The notes: a model not told the origin generated them from the sequence alone. Numbered from the stretch's first letter, positions 33,959-43,368 are shown. The stretch is 64,000 nt of DNA from DASSFZ01 sp035292585 (GCA_035292585.1 DATDPU010000148.1:14352-78351), one strand, 5' to 3'. Numbers and translations: made by a program.

Positions 33959-34653
33959 TAATCGTCGGCGTTGAACCGGTAACCGATGCCTGGTTCGGTG
34001 AGGAGAATCTGCGGATGCTCGGGGTCGGCTTCCAGTTTCTTGCGCAGCTGGCGCATGTAAACCCGCAGGTATTCGATGTGGTCAGCCTCGGCTTCACCCC
34101 ACACGTGCGTCAGAATACTCCGATGCGTCAACACCCGGCCGGCGTTCGCGGCCAGGTAGGCCAGCAGCTTGAACTCAGTGGCGGACAATTTCACCGGGTC
34201 GCTATCCCGCGTGACGCTGTACCGGGCCAGGTCGATCGTCAACGGGCCGGCGCTGATCAACGTCTGTTTACTGCCTTGCACGTGAATCGAGTGTCGCAGC
34301 GCGACGCGGATGCGCGCCAGGAGCTCTTCGATGCCAAAGGGCTTGGTGAGATAATCGTCCGCGCCCCGGTCCAGGGCGACGACCTTATCTCGTTCGCTAT
34401 CGCGCACGGATAAAACGATGATCGGAATTTGCGTCCATTCGCGCAGGCGTTGGCAGACCTCGATCCCGCTCATGTCGGGTAACCCCAAATCGAGGATGAT
34501 CACATCGGGCGGCTGCGCTGCGGCCAGCGCCAACCCTTCTTCGCCTCGACTGGCAACGGTCACGTGAAACTTGTTTTCAGTCAGGATGGTCCGTAGCGCG
34601 CGGAGAATCTGCGGCTCGTCGTCGATGACGAGGACGTGCGGTTGGCTGGTCAT
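33958..34653 (-). CDS. KdpE-like response regulator (OmpR/PhoB type)
   Basis: The 231-residue protein has a receiver domain with acidic pair D11-D12, phosphorylation site D55 (VIILDLGLPD), and K104 in YLTKPFG. A winged-helix domain (KLSATEFKLLAYLAANAGRV, YLRVYMRQLRKKLE) covers about 135-231. Best similarity by eye is to KdpE. The start overlaps the stop of the kinase gene by four bases (ATGA), proving co-transcription. Its probable targets are the K+ transport genes beside it. Confidence 0.88.
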   Translation of the reverse strand: MTSQPHVLVIDDEPQILRALRTILTENKFHVTVASRGEEGLALAAAQPPDVIILDLGLPDMSGIEVCQRLREWTQIPIIVLSVRDSERDKVVALDRGADDYLTKPFGIEELLARIRVALRHSIHVQGSKQTLISAGPLTIDLARYSVTRDSDPVKLSATEFKLLAYLAANAGRVLTHRSILTHVWGEAEADHIEYLRVYMRQLRKKLEADPEHPQILLTEPGIGYRFNADD

Positions 34654-36131
34654 GTGGCCTCTGGTTCTAACGGCACGCGCGGCGGCGGCGTCCCATCCCA
34701 AGTATAGGGCAACGTGAAATTATAGGCGAAGCCGGCGGGCAGATTTTGCGCCCAGATCCGCCCGCCGTGGGCTTCGATGATGCCTTTGCAAATCGACAGC
34801 CCCAACCCGGTTCCCGTGACGCGGTCGCCGGGCGTCACCCGATAGAACTTATCGAAGATGTGTTCGAGATGTTCCTCAGGCACGGGCGGCCCCTGATTGT
34901 TCACTTGAATGAGAAGCAACTGCTCATCCAGCACCTGCGCCTGCACCCGGATCACGCTGCCCAGCGGGGCATACTTCAGCGAATTGCTGATCAGGTTGGT
35001 GAACACCTGCTCCAGCTGCACATGATCGACCGGCGCCAGCGGTAGATCGTCCGGCACGTTCGTCTCCAGCCGATGCCGTTCGGTGGCCCGGCGCATGCGG
35101 CGTAGGACTTCCGAGAGGATATCGGCCAGGATATCCCACTGGCGCTGCGGGTTCAGCGCGCCGGCTTCGATGCGCGACATATCCAGCAGGTTGCCGACCA
35201 GTTGATTCAGATAGTCCGTCTCTTCTTCCACTGCGGCGAGGAGTTCAGAGCGCGCGGCCGAATCCCAGCTGACCGCATCGCTGCGCAGGCTGGTAGCCGC
35301 GGCCTTGATCGTCGCCAGGGGGGTGCGCAATTCGTGCGATACCGAGGAGAGCAGCGCCGATTTCATGCGGTCGCTTTCTTCGAGAACCCCGGCGCGTTTC
35401 TCGGCCTGCGCCAGGCGGGCCCGCTCCAACGCCAGCGCAGCCTGACTGGCGTACGTGCGCAGCAACCGTTCCTCGGCAGATGTGAACGGGCGCGCCTCGC
35501 GCCACACGCGCACGTCACCCTGGATGCCGCGCGCGGTTCGTAGCGCGAGGTGTTGATCTGGTTCACGGGCTGGCGCAGCTGTATCGGCAGGCAGCGCTTC
35601 CTCGAAAGCCGCTCCATCCGGTTGTGCTTCGACGGCCACTTCGATGTGCGTGGGCTGGAATGACTCCAGCAGGTGCCGGACGAGGGTGTGGGCAATCGTG
35701 CGCTCGTCGTGCAACCCGGCCAAGGCGGTGCTCAGTTCGTATAGGCGCGTGGCCTCTTGTTCGCGCGCCGTCGCCGCAGCCATCCCGACCTCGGCTCGAC
35801 TGAGCAACTGGCTGATGAGCACGGCGACGACGAAGAATACGATCAACGCCAGCACGTCTTGGGTTTGATGAACTGCGAAAGTATAGTACGGCGTGATGAA
35901 GAAGAAGTTGAAGGCCAGGAAGGCGCTGAGCGCCAGCAAGATGCCCGGCGCCAGGCCCCACAGCGCCGTGCCGAGCACGACCAGGAGCAGATATAACAAC
36001 ACGATCACCGGGCTGTTGAGACTCTCGCGGAACAGCAGCAAAATCGCGGTGGTCAACGCCACGGCGAGGAGCGCCAGCACGTATGTGGCCGGTTTCGAAG
36101 CAGATAGATATCGGAAGATGCGCGCCCGCAT
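34650..36131 (-). CDS. KdpD-like sensor histidine kinase without the N-terminal KdpD/Usp domains
   Basis: The 493-residue protein starts with four membrane helices of the DUF4118 type (residues about 1-105, PVIVLLYLLLVVLGTALWG), then a GAF-like domain, a HisKA domain with LLSSVSHELRTPLATIKAAA (His about 263), and HATPase motifs NLISNSLKYAP and GTGLGLSICKGI. Full KdpD has about 900 residues with an ATP-binding KdpD domain and a Usp domain in front; these are missing. It is thus a short Kdp-type kinase that senses membrane state or K+. It partners with the regulator downstream. Confidence 0.87.
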   Translation of the reverse strand: MRARIFRYLSASKPATYVLALLAVALTTAILLLFRESLNSPVIVLLYLLLVVLGTALWGLAPGILLALSAFLAFNFFFITPYYTFAVHQTQDVLALIVFFVVAVLISQLLSRAEVGMAAATAREQEATRLYELSTALAGLHDERTIAHTLVRHLLESFQPTHIEVAVEAQPDGAAFEEALPADTAAPAREPDQHLALRTARGIQGDVRVWREARPFTSAEERLLRTYASQAALALERARLAQAEKRAGVLEESDRMKSALLSSVSHELRTPLATIKAAATSLRSDAVSWDSAARSELLAAVEEETDYLNQLVGNLLDMSRIEAGALNPQRQWDILADILSEVLRRMRRATERHRLETNVPDDLPLAPVDHVQLEQVFTNLISNSLKYAPLGSVIRVQAQVLDEQLLLIQVNNQGPPVPEEHLEHIFDKFYRVTPGDRVTGTGLGLSICKGIIEAHGGRIWAQNLPAGFAYNFTLPYTWDGTPPPRVPLEPEAT

Positions 36132-36142
36132 GAGAAACCTTT

Positions 36143-36233
36143 AGGACTTACGCAGTTGGCGCGGCAGTTGCACTGCCGCCGCCTCATCTGCCGCAGTACA
36201 ACTGCGGCAGCAACATGCAACTGCGTAAGTCCT
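36143..36233. repeat. Compound inverted repeat
   Basis: Outer arms AGGACTTACGCAGTTG / CAACTGCGTAAGTCCT at 36143-36158 and 36218-36233 enclose two inner palindromes (GGCAGTTGCACTGCC and CTGCCGCAGT..ACTGCGGCAG). It looks like a non-autonomous mobile element or a REP-type cluster. Similar ends (CTTACGCAG / CTGCGTAAG) flank 43250-43368. Confidence 0.7.
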
Positions 36234-36702
36234 GACCTTTTTGATCGGCGAGCCAGCTACAAGCCTGTTGCCGCCGCACAACCCTCTTCGCTGCGCTCGT
36301 GGGCTGACACCCCTGCGGGGTGCGGGCCTGCGGCGGGAACGCTGATGAGGTGTTCGCAGCGATTGATACGTCACCTAGAATATGGCTTAATTCCCGTCCG
36401 GTGACAAGTATGCCTCATTGGGCGAGTTTGGAAAAGTGGCGAACGTTTTCAGAAGAACTCTGATCCCAGGGTAATCGCATTTGAACTCGCTGGCGGTTGA
36501 AACCGCGCCTACAACCGCGCACAGCCGACCTTCGTCGGCTCAGCCACAGTCGGCGCAGGCCGACTTCGGGCCTCGGTTGCAGCGACTTCCAGTCGCCGGA
36601 AACCCCAATGCGATTGCTATAACCCTGATCCTCAGGTACGCGACAAAACGAGGAATGACGAATATACTTCTTAAGGTGGAATTTGTACCTCAGGAGAGCC
36701 AC
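36234..36702. repeat. Repeat-rich leader of the GH gene
   Basis: This stretch holds short palindromes (CGACCTTCGTCGG, AGTCGGCGCAGGCCGACTT) and the CAACCCTCTTCGCTGCG block also seen inverted at about 3310. The frame is open but shows non-coding composition; no gene is credible before 36703. Confidence 0.55.
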
Positions 36703-38505
36703 TTGAAGGATAATGCACTACCGCTCAATTTGAACCTGCTCCGAAATCAAATCGACATCGCTCAAATCCCGTTCAGCGATCGCGGCTCGCGGCTGCTGGT
36801 CTACCAAACGCCTGGGATGAGCCGGCTGTTCATCAAGCTGGCCGAGCGCTTGATCGGGCTTGAGCCTGGGTTGGAAGCGTACCTGGGCCGCCCGCCGTTC
36901 ATCCTCGATGTGTGCCTCGTCGACGAGCAGGGTGCGCCGCTCGATTTCGAGATCGAGACCTACCCGCACGTTCTGTACTTCAGCACCCGCCTGGGCGACT
37001 TTGGGTTGGTCTTTCAGGATAAACACACGCTGGCGTTTGGGGTGCCGCCCCAAACCACGGCGGGCCTGCGTTTCCACGTGATGCCCCAGTTCTGGCGCGA
37101 AACCGAATCGGGTGGGGCGCTCAAATCGATCCGCAACCTGGCGTACTCAACCAACGGCGAGGTTCGCTGCAATCGCATCACGCCGGAGGGCGGTGGGTAC
37201 ACGGTTGAGTTTATCGTCCAGGCCGGCGACGACAGCGCCATCACGCTGCACGTCCGCAATAGCGCCGATCTCTATCACGATGTCTTCCCCTTTTCCTCGT
37301 CGACCGAGGCCGCGCAAACGCGCTGGCAATCCTGGTTCGATCGGATCCCGCCCGTCGCCGAGCGCTTCCGCCGGACGTATGCCTACGCCTGGTGGATCAT
37401 GGCCAACAACCTCATCAGCCCACAAGGCAATGTGGCTTACGAAGCGATGATGCCCTCGAAGGTCAATTACGTGGGCCTGTGGTTGTGGGATAGCGCGATG
37501 CACGCGCTGGCGTATCGGCACATCGATCCCGATTTGGCGCGCAACCAGATCCGCGCCATGCTGGCCTACCAGCTGCCCGGCGGCATGTTGCCCGATGCCG
37601 TGCACGACGAGGGCGTTGTGTCCGAGATCGATCACCCGATCCGCGCCGAGGTGACCAAACCGCCGATCTTGGCCTGGGCTGCGCTCAAGCTGCATGAGGC
37701 CGATCCCAATCTGGCGTTCTTACAGGAAATCTACGTGCCGTTGGTGCGCCTCAACTCCTGGTGGTTGGGCATGAATGACGATGATGCCGACGGCCTGGTG
37801 CAGTACAACCACCCCTATTCGTCCGGCCTGGACGATAGCCCGTTGTGGGACTATGGCATGCCGGTCGAGTCGCCCGATCTGAATACCTACTTGTGCGTGC
37901 AAATGGGCTCACTGGCGGTCATCGCCGACAGGCTCGGCTTAGAGGGCGAGAGCGCGATGTGGCGCAGGCGGGCGGCGGCCATCGTGCGCCGGATGATCGA
38001 GGATTTCTGGGACGAAGCGGCGGGTGTCTTTCGCGCGTTACACGACGAGAAACCCATCCCCGTCATCACGCCCTTTAATCTTTATCCACTATGGACCGGC
38101 CAATTGCCGGAGCCGATCCGTGACCGGCTGATCGAGCATCTGCTAGACCCGAATATGTTTTGGGGCGATGTCGTCATCCCGACGGTCGCCCGCAACGATC
38201 CACATTTTGATCCCGACACGATGTGGCGCGGCCCGGTCTGGGCGAACATCAACTACTTCTTCATCGAAGCGCTGCATCAAGTGGGTCAGCATCACCTGGC
38301 GCGCGAGCTGCGTGACAAGACGCTCGATCTGGTGAACCGCCATTCCAGCATTCATGAGTATTACAACGCGAACACGGGCGCACCCTCGGCCAAAGCGGCC
38401 AGCATCTTCGGCTGGACCGCCGCGGTGTTCATCGATCTGGCGATCCAGGCCAGCGCCGCAGAAGGCGCTTATCCGGTGGGGAGGGCTGATGATCGCATTG
38501 GATGA
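36703..38505 (+). CDS. Glycoside hydrolase, GH63/MGH1-like (alpha/alpha)6 barrel
   Basis: The chosen start is TTG at 36703 (AGGAG seven bases upstream), giving 600 residues; the open frame extends to 36481 but runs through repeat DNA. The C-terminal two-thirds form an (alpha/alpha)6 barrel with WLWDSAMHALAYRHIDPD (general acid region), GMLPDAVHDEG, WRGPVWANINYF and SSIHEYYNANTG. These match GH63-like mannosylglycerate/glucosylglycerate hydrolase and trehalase-type proteins. It overlaps the next gene by 17 bp and is the first gene of a compatible-solute locus, so it may recycle the product. Substrate is uncertain. Confidence 0.8.
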   Translation: MKDNALPLNLNLLRNQIDIAQIPFSDRGSRLLVYQTPGMSRLFIKLAERLIGLEPGLEAYLGRPPFILDVCLVDEQGAPLDFEIETYPHVLYFSTRLGDFGLVFQDKHTLAFGVPPQTTAGLRFHVMPQFWRETESGGALKSIRNLAYSTNGEVRCNRITPEGGGYTVEFIVQAGDDSAITLHVRNSADLYHDVFPFSSSTEAAQTRWQSWFDRIPPVAERFRRTYAYAWWIMANNLISPQGNVAYEAMMPSKVNYVGLWLWDSAMHALAYRHIDPDLARNQIRAMLAYQLPGGMLPDAVHDEGVVSEIDHPIRAEVTKPPILAWAALKLHEADPNLAFLQEIYVPLVRLNSWWLGMNDDDADGLVQYNHPYSSGLDDSPLWDYGMPVESPDLNTYLCVQMGSLAVIADRLGLEGESAMWRRRAAAIVRRMIEDFWDEAAGVFRALHDEKPIPVITPFNLYPLWTGQLPEPIRDRLIEHLLDPNMFWGDVVIPTVARNDPHFDPDTMWRGPVWANINYFFIEALHQVGQHHLARELRDKTLDLVNRHSSIHEYYNANTGAPSAKAASIFGWTAAVFIDLAIQASAAEGAYPVGRADDRIG

Positions 38506-40000
38506 GGATCGAATTGACGAAAGTGCGCCGGCCGAACGGCTGGGCGAACGGACGCTCATCATCGCGGCCAATCGCGGCCCGGTCACTTTCGAAACAACCG
38601 AAACGGGCCGCCTCGTTTTTCAACGCGGAACCGGCGGCGTCGTGACGGCGTTGACCGGACTGGCGAACTATCTGGATGCGATTTGGATTGCCTGTGCGCG
38701 CACCGAGGCCGATACCCTGTGGCGCGAGGGAACGGTGCCGCTCTCGACCAACGAGAGTAACTTGCGGGTCCACTTTCTCACGCCCGAGCCGCAGGCCTAC
38801 GAACGCTACTACAACGTCATCGCCAATCCGTTATTGTGGTTCTTGCAACACCAGCTGTGGGACGTGCCGCGCGCGCCCATCATCGATCGTTCGACCTGGC
38901 AAGCCTGGGAAGAGGGTTATCAGGTCGTCAACCGGCTGTTTGCTGATGCCATCGTGCGACAGGTCCGATCCGCCTCGCGCCGCGTTCTGGTCATGTTGCA
39001 AGACTATCATCTGTATCTGGCGCCGCGCGCGGTGTACGAGCAGCTGCCTCGGCGCCGGCGACCCACGCTCCTGCACTTTGTTCACATCCCGTGGGCCGGC
39101 CCGACCTACTGGCGCATCCTGCCCGGCGCGATGCGCCAGGCGATCCTGGACGGCCTGTGCGCCGTCGATCTGCTCGGCTTCCAAACGCGCGACGACGGGC
39201 TTAACTTCATTCGCACCTGCGAGTCCTTCCTGCCCGGTGCGCGCGTCAACTTCCGGCGCGGCCGGGTCTACTACCGCAATCACGTCACCCATGTGCGCGA
39301 CTTTCCCATCTCGATCGATGTGGAAGCGCTGCGCCAGCAGGTTGCTTCCCGCGAGGTGGTCGAGTATCGGTACGAGATACGCGACATTGTCGGCGATCGC
39401 CAGTTCATCCTGCGAATCGATCGGATTGAGCCAAGCAAAAACATCATTCGCGGTTTCCAGGCCTACCAGGAGATGCTCGAGCTGCACCCGGAGCATCGCG
39501 GGCAGGTAGAGTTTCTGGCGTTGCTGGTGCCCTCGCGCTTGGAGGTGAATGAATACCAGGATTACCTGGGCGAGCTGATGGCCGCCGCCGGTCGCGTCAA
39601 TGCGCTGTACGGCGACAGCGATTGGGAACCGGTGCGGGTGCTCGTGGGCGAGAATTATCCACGCGCGCTCGCGGCGTTGCAACAGTACGATGTGCTGCTG
39701 GTCAACGCCATCGCCGATGGCATGAACTTGGTCGCTAAAGAGGGGCCGATCGTCAACCAGCGTGACGGCGCGCTCATCCTGTCCGAACGAACCGGCGCGC
39801 ATCAGCAGTTGGAGCCGGGCGCAATCACGATCGCGCCGTGCGATGTGTATGCCACCGCCGAAGCGCTCCACCAGGCGCTGGTCATGTCGCCGGCGGAACG
39901 GCAGGCGCGCGCGGCGCAGCTGCGCGAGATCATCGAGCGTGAAGACATCACCACCTGGATTACCCAACAGCTCCAGGCGGTAAAGGCCCTGGGTTTATAG
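38489..40000 (+). CDS. otsA: Trehalose-6-phosphate synthase-like glycosyltransferase (GT20)
   Basis: From ATG at 38489 (GGGGAGGG upstream) the protein has 503 residues. GT20 motifs are present: ANRGPVTFE (N-terminal phosphate-binding loop, with G-P in place of L-P), GGVVTALTGL, MLQDYHLYLAP, HFVHIPWAGP, LRIDRIEPSKNI (R..D..K), and NAIADGMNLVAKEGPIVNQR near the end. It is expected to transfer glucose from UDP- or ADP-glucose to a sugar phosphate or related acceptor. It overlaps the hydrolase gene by 17 bp, and an OtsB-type phosphatase follows within 2 kb. Related GT20 enzymes make glucosylglycerol phosphate, so the acceptor is not certain. Confidence 0.85.
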   Translation: MIALDEDRIDESAPAERLGERTLIIAANRGPVTFETTETGRLVFQRGTGGVVTALTGLANYLDAIWIACARTEADTLWREGTVPLSTNESNLRVHFLTPEPQAYERYYNVIANPLLWFLQHQLWDVPRAPIIDRSTWQAWEEGYQVVNRLFADAIVRQVRSASRRVLVMLQDYHLYLAPRAVYEQLPRRRRPTLLHFVHIPWAGPTYWRILPGAMRQAILDGLCAVDLLGFQTRDDGLNFIRTCESFLPGARVNFRRGRVYYRNHVTHVRDFPISIDVEALRQQVASREVVEYRYEIRDIVGDRQFILRIDRIEPSKNIIRGFQAYQEMLELHPEHRGQVEFLALLVPSRLEVNEYQDYLGELMAAAGRVNALYGDSDWEPVRVLVGENYPRALAALQQYDVLLVNAIADGMNLVAKEGPIVNQRDGALILSERTGAHQQLEPGAITIAPCDVYATAEALHQALVMSPAERQARAAQLREIIEREDITTWITQQLQAVKALGL

Positions 40001-40150
40001 GGTTCTGGCAGCAGTTGCACTCTGTCGGTCTGGCCCCTACGACCTGCCCCCTGTAAGGGGTTCGCTCCGGGATGCTGCGCTAAGACCTGCGGCCAACATC
40101 GAAAGAGACCTGCCGTCATCGCACGCCAGCTTGGAGAGCTGAACAGCATA

Positions 40151-41413
40151 ATGAACCAGCCCCATACTGCCTTGCTGCATTACACCGCGCCGCCCGTCGT
40201 GGGCGGCGTCGAGGCTGTGATCCAGGCCCAGGCACGGGCCTTTCTGCATGCGGGATATCCCGTCAGCGTCATCACCGGCCGGGGCGATGCCTCAGTCCTA
40301 CCGCCCGAAGCTGGATTCAACTTGATCCCAGAGCTGGATTCGCGCCATCCTGCTATCAGCGATATCCATTCGGCATTGGAGCAAGGCGGCGCGCCGCCGG
40401 GGTTCGACGAGATGGTGGCGCAGCTGCAGCGAGACTTGTCGCCGGTTTTGGCTCGATTCGACGCCGTCATCATTCACAACATCTTCACCAAGCACTTCAA
40501 CCTGCCCTTGACGGCTGCGCTCCATAACCTGCTCGACCAGGGTATCCTCCGGCGCTGTATCGCCTGGTGTCACGACTTCAGCTGGACCAGCCCGAACTCC
40601 CGCCCCAAACTTCACGCCGGACATCCGTGGGACCTTTTGCGGACGTATCGCTCGGATGTGATCTACGTCGTCGTGTCAGAAGAAAGACAACAGGTCCTGG
40701 CCGACCTGTTCAACTGCCCGCCGGAACGAATTCGCGTGATTTACAACGGGGTCGATCCTGAAACGTTGTTAGGGCTATCTCCGGCGGGTCGTGCGCTGAT
40801 CCAACGCCTGGGTCTCCTGGAGAGCGCGCTGGTGTTACTGATGCCGGTGCGCGTCACGCGGGCGAAGAACATCGAGTATGCGTTGCGCGTCGCCGCCGCC
40901 TTGAAGACGCGCGGTTGCCGCGCCAAGCTCATCGTGACCGGCCCGCCCGACCCGCACGACGCGCAGCGCATGCGCTATTTCCAATCGTTGCAAGGCTTGC
41001 GCCGAGAGCTGAATGTCGAACAGGAAGCCCGCTTCGTGTTTGAGGCTGGCCCGGACCCGGCTCAACCTTTCTATATCGATGAACAAGTCGTCGCCGAACT
41101 GTTCCGGGCCAGCGACGTGATGTTCATGCCCAGCCACCGCGAGGGCTTCGGGATGCCTGTGCTGGAAGCCGGGCTGATTGGCAGGCCGGTGGTATGCACC
41201 GACGTTCCGGCGGCGCGCGAGATCGGCGGCGCGGACGTTACCCTCTTCGACGCGGCCGAAGACCCCGCGCGCCTGGCCGATCGACTTCTGGAATGGGCCG
41301 AACATGATCGCCTGCATCGCTTGCGCCGTCGGGTGCAGCAAAACTACACCTGGCAAGCGATCTTCCATCGCGACATCGAACCCTTGCTGAGGACTGATGG
41401 ATCGATTGGATGA
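40151..41413 (+). CDS. Glycosyltransferase family 4 protein
   Basis: The 420-residue GT-B enzyme has an N-terminal VVGGVEAVIQAQARA loop, an HDFSWTSPN segment, IRVIYNGVDPETLLGL, MPVRVTRAKNIEYAL, and an E-x7-E-like HREGFGMPVLEAGLIG motif near residue 335. It resembles GT4 enzymes of the trehalose-synthase (TreT)-like or sucrose-synthase-like group, but no specific member can be named. It overlaps the phosphatase gene by four bases (ATGA), linking it to the same pathway as the GT20 enzyme. Confidence 0.85.
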   Translation: MNQPHTALLHYTAPPVVGGVEAVIQAQARAFLHAGYPVSVITGRGDASVLPPEAGFNLIPELDSRHPAISDIHSALEQGGAPPGFDEMVAQLQRDLSPVLARFDAVIIHNIFTKHFNLPLTAALHNLLDQGILRRCIAWCHDFSWTSPNSRPKLHAGHPWDLLRTYRSDVIYVVVSEERQQVLADLFNCPPERIRVIYNGVDPETLLGLSPAGRALIQRLGLLESALVLLMPVRVTRAKNIEYALRVAAALKTRGCRAKLIVTGPPDPHDAQRMRYFQSLQGLRRELNVEQEARFVFEAGPDPAQPFYIDEQVVAELFRASDVMFMPSHREGFGMPVLEAGLIGRPVVCTDVPAAREIGGADVTLFDAAEDPARLADRLLEWAEHDRLHRLRRRVQQNYTWQAIFHRDIEPLLRTDGSIG

Positions 41414-42225
41414 GATGCACGCCTGAGCAGGTGCTGCAGCGGCTGATCCAGGCCGAACGCCGTTGGCTGTTCCTGGACTACGATGGCACGCTCGACGAAT
41501 TCGCGCCGACACCCGATCACGTCTTGCCCAACCCGGAAGTGATCGAGCTGGTCACCCGCCTATCGCGCTGCCCGCATACTCGCGTCGTCGTGCTCAGCGG
41601 GCGGCGACTCGGCCACGTCCTGTCGCTGTTGCCCGTGCCAGGTGTGCTCCTCGCCGGCGCCTACGGCATCGAGCTGCACTTACCGGATGGGGAGCGGCTG
41701 GCGCGAGCGACGTATGATGCCGTTCGGCCGGCGCTAGAGAACCTCAAACCGCGTTGGGCGCAGCTGATCGCCGGTCGGCAGGGTTTCAGCTTGGAAGACA
41801 AAATTTGGGCGCTGGCGCTGCATGCCCGTTTTGCCGAAGCGCGCGAAGCGGAAGCCGTGCTCAGTGTCGCACGCGCGGCGGCAACGGAAGCGCTGTCCGC
41901 CGGGCCATTTCGCCTGTTGGGCGGACACAGGTTCCTCGAAGTCGGGCCAAAACTCGCCCACAAGGGTGAGACGGTGCGCTATATCTTCGAGCGTTATCCC
42001 TGGCCGGGCGCGCTATCCGTTTATGTAGGCGATGACGATAAAGACGAAGAGGCGTTTGAGGTGATCAAGGCGCACGGGGGCATACCGATCCTGGCGGCCA
42101 GCGAGCCGCGCGCGACACACGCCGATTGCCGGCTGGAGTCGCCCCAGCGTGTGCGCGAGTGGTTGAGCGTTCTGGTCGAGCACCTCGGCCCGAACGGCGA
42201 CAGCGCCCCAAGTGAGCGCTGGTAG
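41410..42225 (+). CDS. otsB: Trehalose-6-phosphate phosphatase-like HAD enzyme
   Basis: The 271-residue HAD phosphatase has the motif FLDYDGTLDEF with D23 and D25 as nucleophile and general acid, a VVLSGR motif, GAYGIELHL typical of OtsB, and GDDDKDEEAFEVIK at motif IV. It removes phosphate from trehalose-6-phosphate or the product of the GT20 enzyme. The start ATG lies within the stop of the GT4 gene. The window therefore contains all the enzymes for an OtsA-OtsB type route plus a recycling hydrolase. Confidence 0.9.
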   Translation: MRCTPEQVLQRLIQAERRWLFLDYDGTLDEFAPTPDHVLPNPEVIELVTRLSRCPHTRVVVLSGRRLGHVLSLLPVPGVLLAGAYGIELHLPDGERLARATYDAVRPALENLKPRWAQLIAGRQGFSLEDKIWALALHARFAEAREAEAVLSVARAAATEALSAGPFRLLGGHRFLEVGPKLAHKGETVRYIFERYPWPGALSVYVGDDDKDEEAFEVIKAHGGIPILAASEPRATHADCRLESPQRVREWLSVLVEHLGPNGDSAPSERW

Positions 42226-42318
42226 TGCAAGCGCTGATGCGCCCTCTCCCTCGAGGGAGACGATAGCACCCGTAGCGAAGCGGAGTGGTGGGGCTGGGGT
42301 GAGGGTGAAATCCAGCTC
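42226..42318. repeat. Short convergent spacer with CCCTCTCCCTC-type repeat
   Basis: It contains CCCTCTCCCTCGAGGGAGA and GGGCTGGGGTGAGGG, a common dispersed repeat style in these genomes. It lies between the otsB-like gene and the end of the ROK kinase. Confidence 0.5.
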
Positions 42319-43242
42319 TTATGCCGGCGGGCCTTCGATCAAGTTTTTCGCCAGCGCGACCGCGCCTAGCACACCCGCACGATCCCGCAGGGTAGGGGGA
42401 ACGATGTAGGAGTCGATGTGATCGATCATCTGAGGTGATTGAACGTATCCATTCAACAACTGCGGTATGTTTCGACGGATCAAAGGAAATAACTCGTCGC
42501 GCTGCATCACGCCGCCGCCCAGGACGATCCGCTGAGGCGAAAAACTGAGAATCAGGTTGACCAGCGCCAGGGCGATGGTGTGCGCCTCTAATTCCCAGGC
42601 CGGGTGGTCGGCCGGTAAAGTTTCGGCGGGCTGGCCCCAGCGCTGTTGTAGAGCCGGGCCGGAAGCCAGTCCTTCAAAACAATCGCCGTGGAAAGGACAG
42701 CTGCCGGGGAAAGGATCGCGCTCCCGATCGTGCGGGATCAGCAAATGACCTGCCTCTGGGTGAACCAGGCCGTGCAAGGGAGCTCCCTGACAGATGATGC
42801 CAACCCCGATGCCGGTCCCGATGGTCACGTAAATCGCCGGGTCCGAGTCCCGAGCCGCGCCCCAGCGATATTCGCCCAGCGCCGCCGCATTCACATCGGT
42901 ATCGAATGCCAGCGGGACGCCAAGCGCCTGTTGCACACGACCGAGAATATCGGTGCTCGCCCAACCGGGTTTGGGCGTGGTGGTGATGAATCCGTACGTG
43001 GGCGAGTTCGGGGCCAGGTCGACCGGCCCGAAAGAACCCAGCCCGATCGCGGCCAGGGGTGTCTCTTGGACGATCGGCTTGAAAAACGTCACTGCCCGAT
43101 TGATCGTTTCGGCCGGATCGGTCGTCGGAAAACGGGTCTCGGCGCGTAGATCGTGCGGGCCGGCGGCGACAGCGCACACAAATTTCGTGCCGCCCGCCTC
43201 GATCCCCCCGTAAAGGTTCATCGCCTTTTGCATCTCACTCAC
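42319..43242 (-). CDS. ROK-family sugar kinase (fructokinase-like)
   Basis: The 307-residue kinase has an ATP-binding GGIEAGGTKFVCAV start, DTDVNAAALGEYRWG with the catalytic Asp, a VTIGTGIGVGI motif, and a zinc site: HPEAGHLLIP and CPFHGDCFEGLASGPAL. This arrangement matches ROK fructokinases of the YdhR/ScrK type. It phosphorylates fructose or a similar hexose. It is transcribed against the trehalose locus and may feed sugars into the same pool. An internal ATG at residue 7 (MNLYGG) is an alternative start. Confidence 0.88.
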   Translation of the reverse strand: MSEMQKAMNLYGGIEAGGTKFVCAVAAGPHDLRAETRFPTTDPAETINRAVTFFKPIVQETPLAAIGLGSFGPVDLAPNSPTYGFITTTPKPGWASTDILGRVQQALGVPLAFDTDVNAAALGEYRWGAARDSDPAIYVTIGTGIGVGIICQGAPLHGLVHPEAGHLLIPHDRERDPFPGSCPFHGDCFEGLASGPALQQRWGQPAETLPADHPAWELEAHTIALALVNLILSFSPQRIVLGGGVMQRDELFPLIRRNIPQLLNGYVQSPQMIDHIDSYIVPPTLRDRAGVLGAVALAKNLIEGPPA

Positions 43243-43249
43243 TCACCTT

Positions 43250-43368
43250 ACGCAGTTTGCTCCCCGACCGCGTCCCACACGCCGGCGGTCGGGTGAAGGG
43301 CTGGAAACGCCCGCGCGGACGCGGGCTTAGAGCGAGGTTGAACGGCGGCTGCGTAAGGTGAGTCACTC
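43250..43368. repeat. Inverted repeat with CTTACGCAG ends
   Basis: ACTCACCTTACGCAG at 43243-43258 is inverted at 43349-43364 (CTGCGTAAGGTGAGT), enclosing a GC-rich CGGGCG segment with a GCGGACGCGGGC palindrome. It shares the CTTACGCAG end with the element at 36143. Confidence 0.7.

Noticed and set aside
36481..36702. N-terminal extension of the GH63-like gene
   Set aside because: The stretch is made of short repeats and palindromes, and the TTG at 36703 has a proper AGGAG site.
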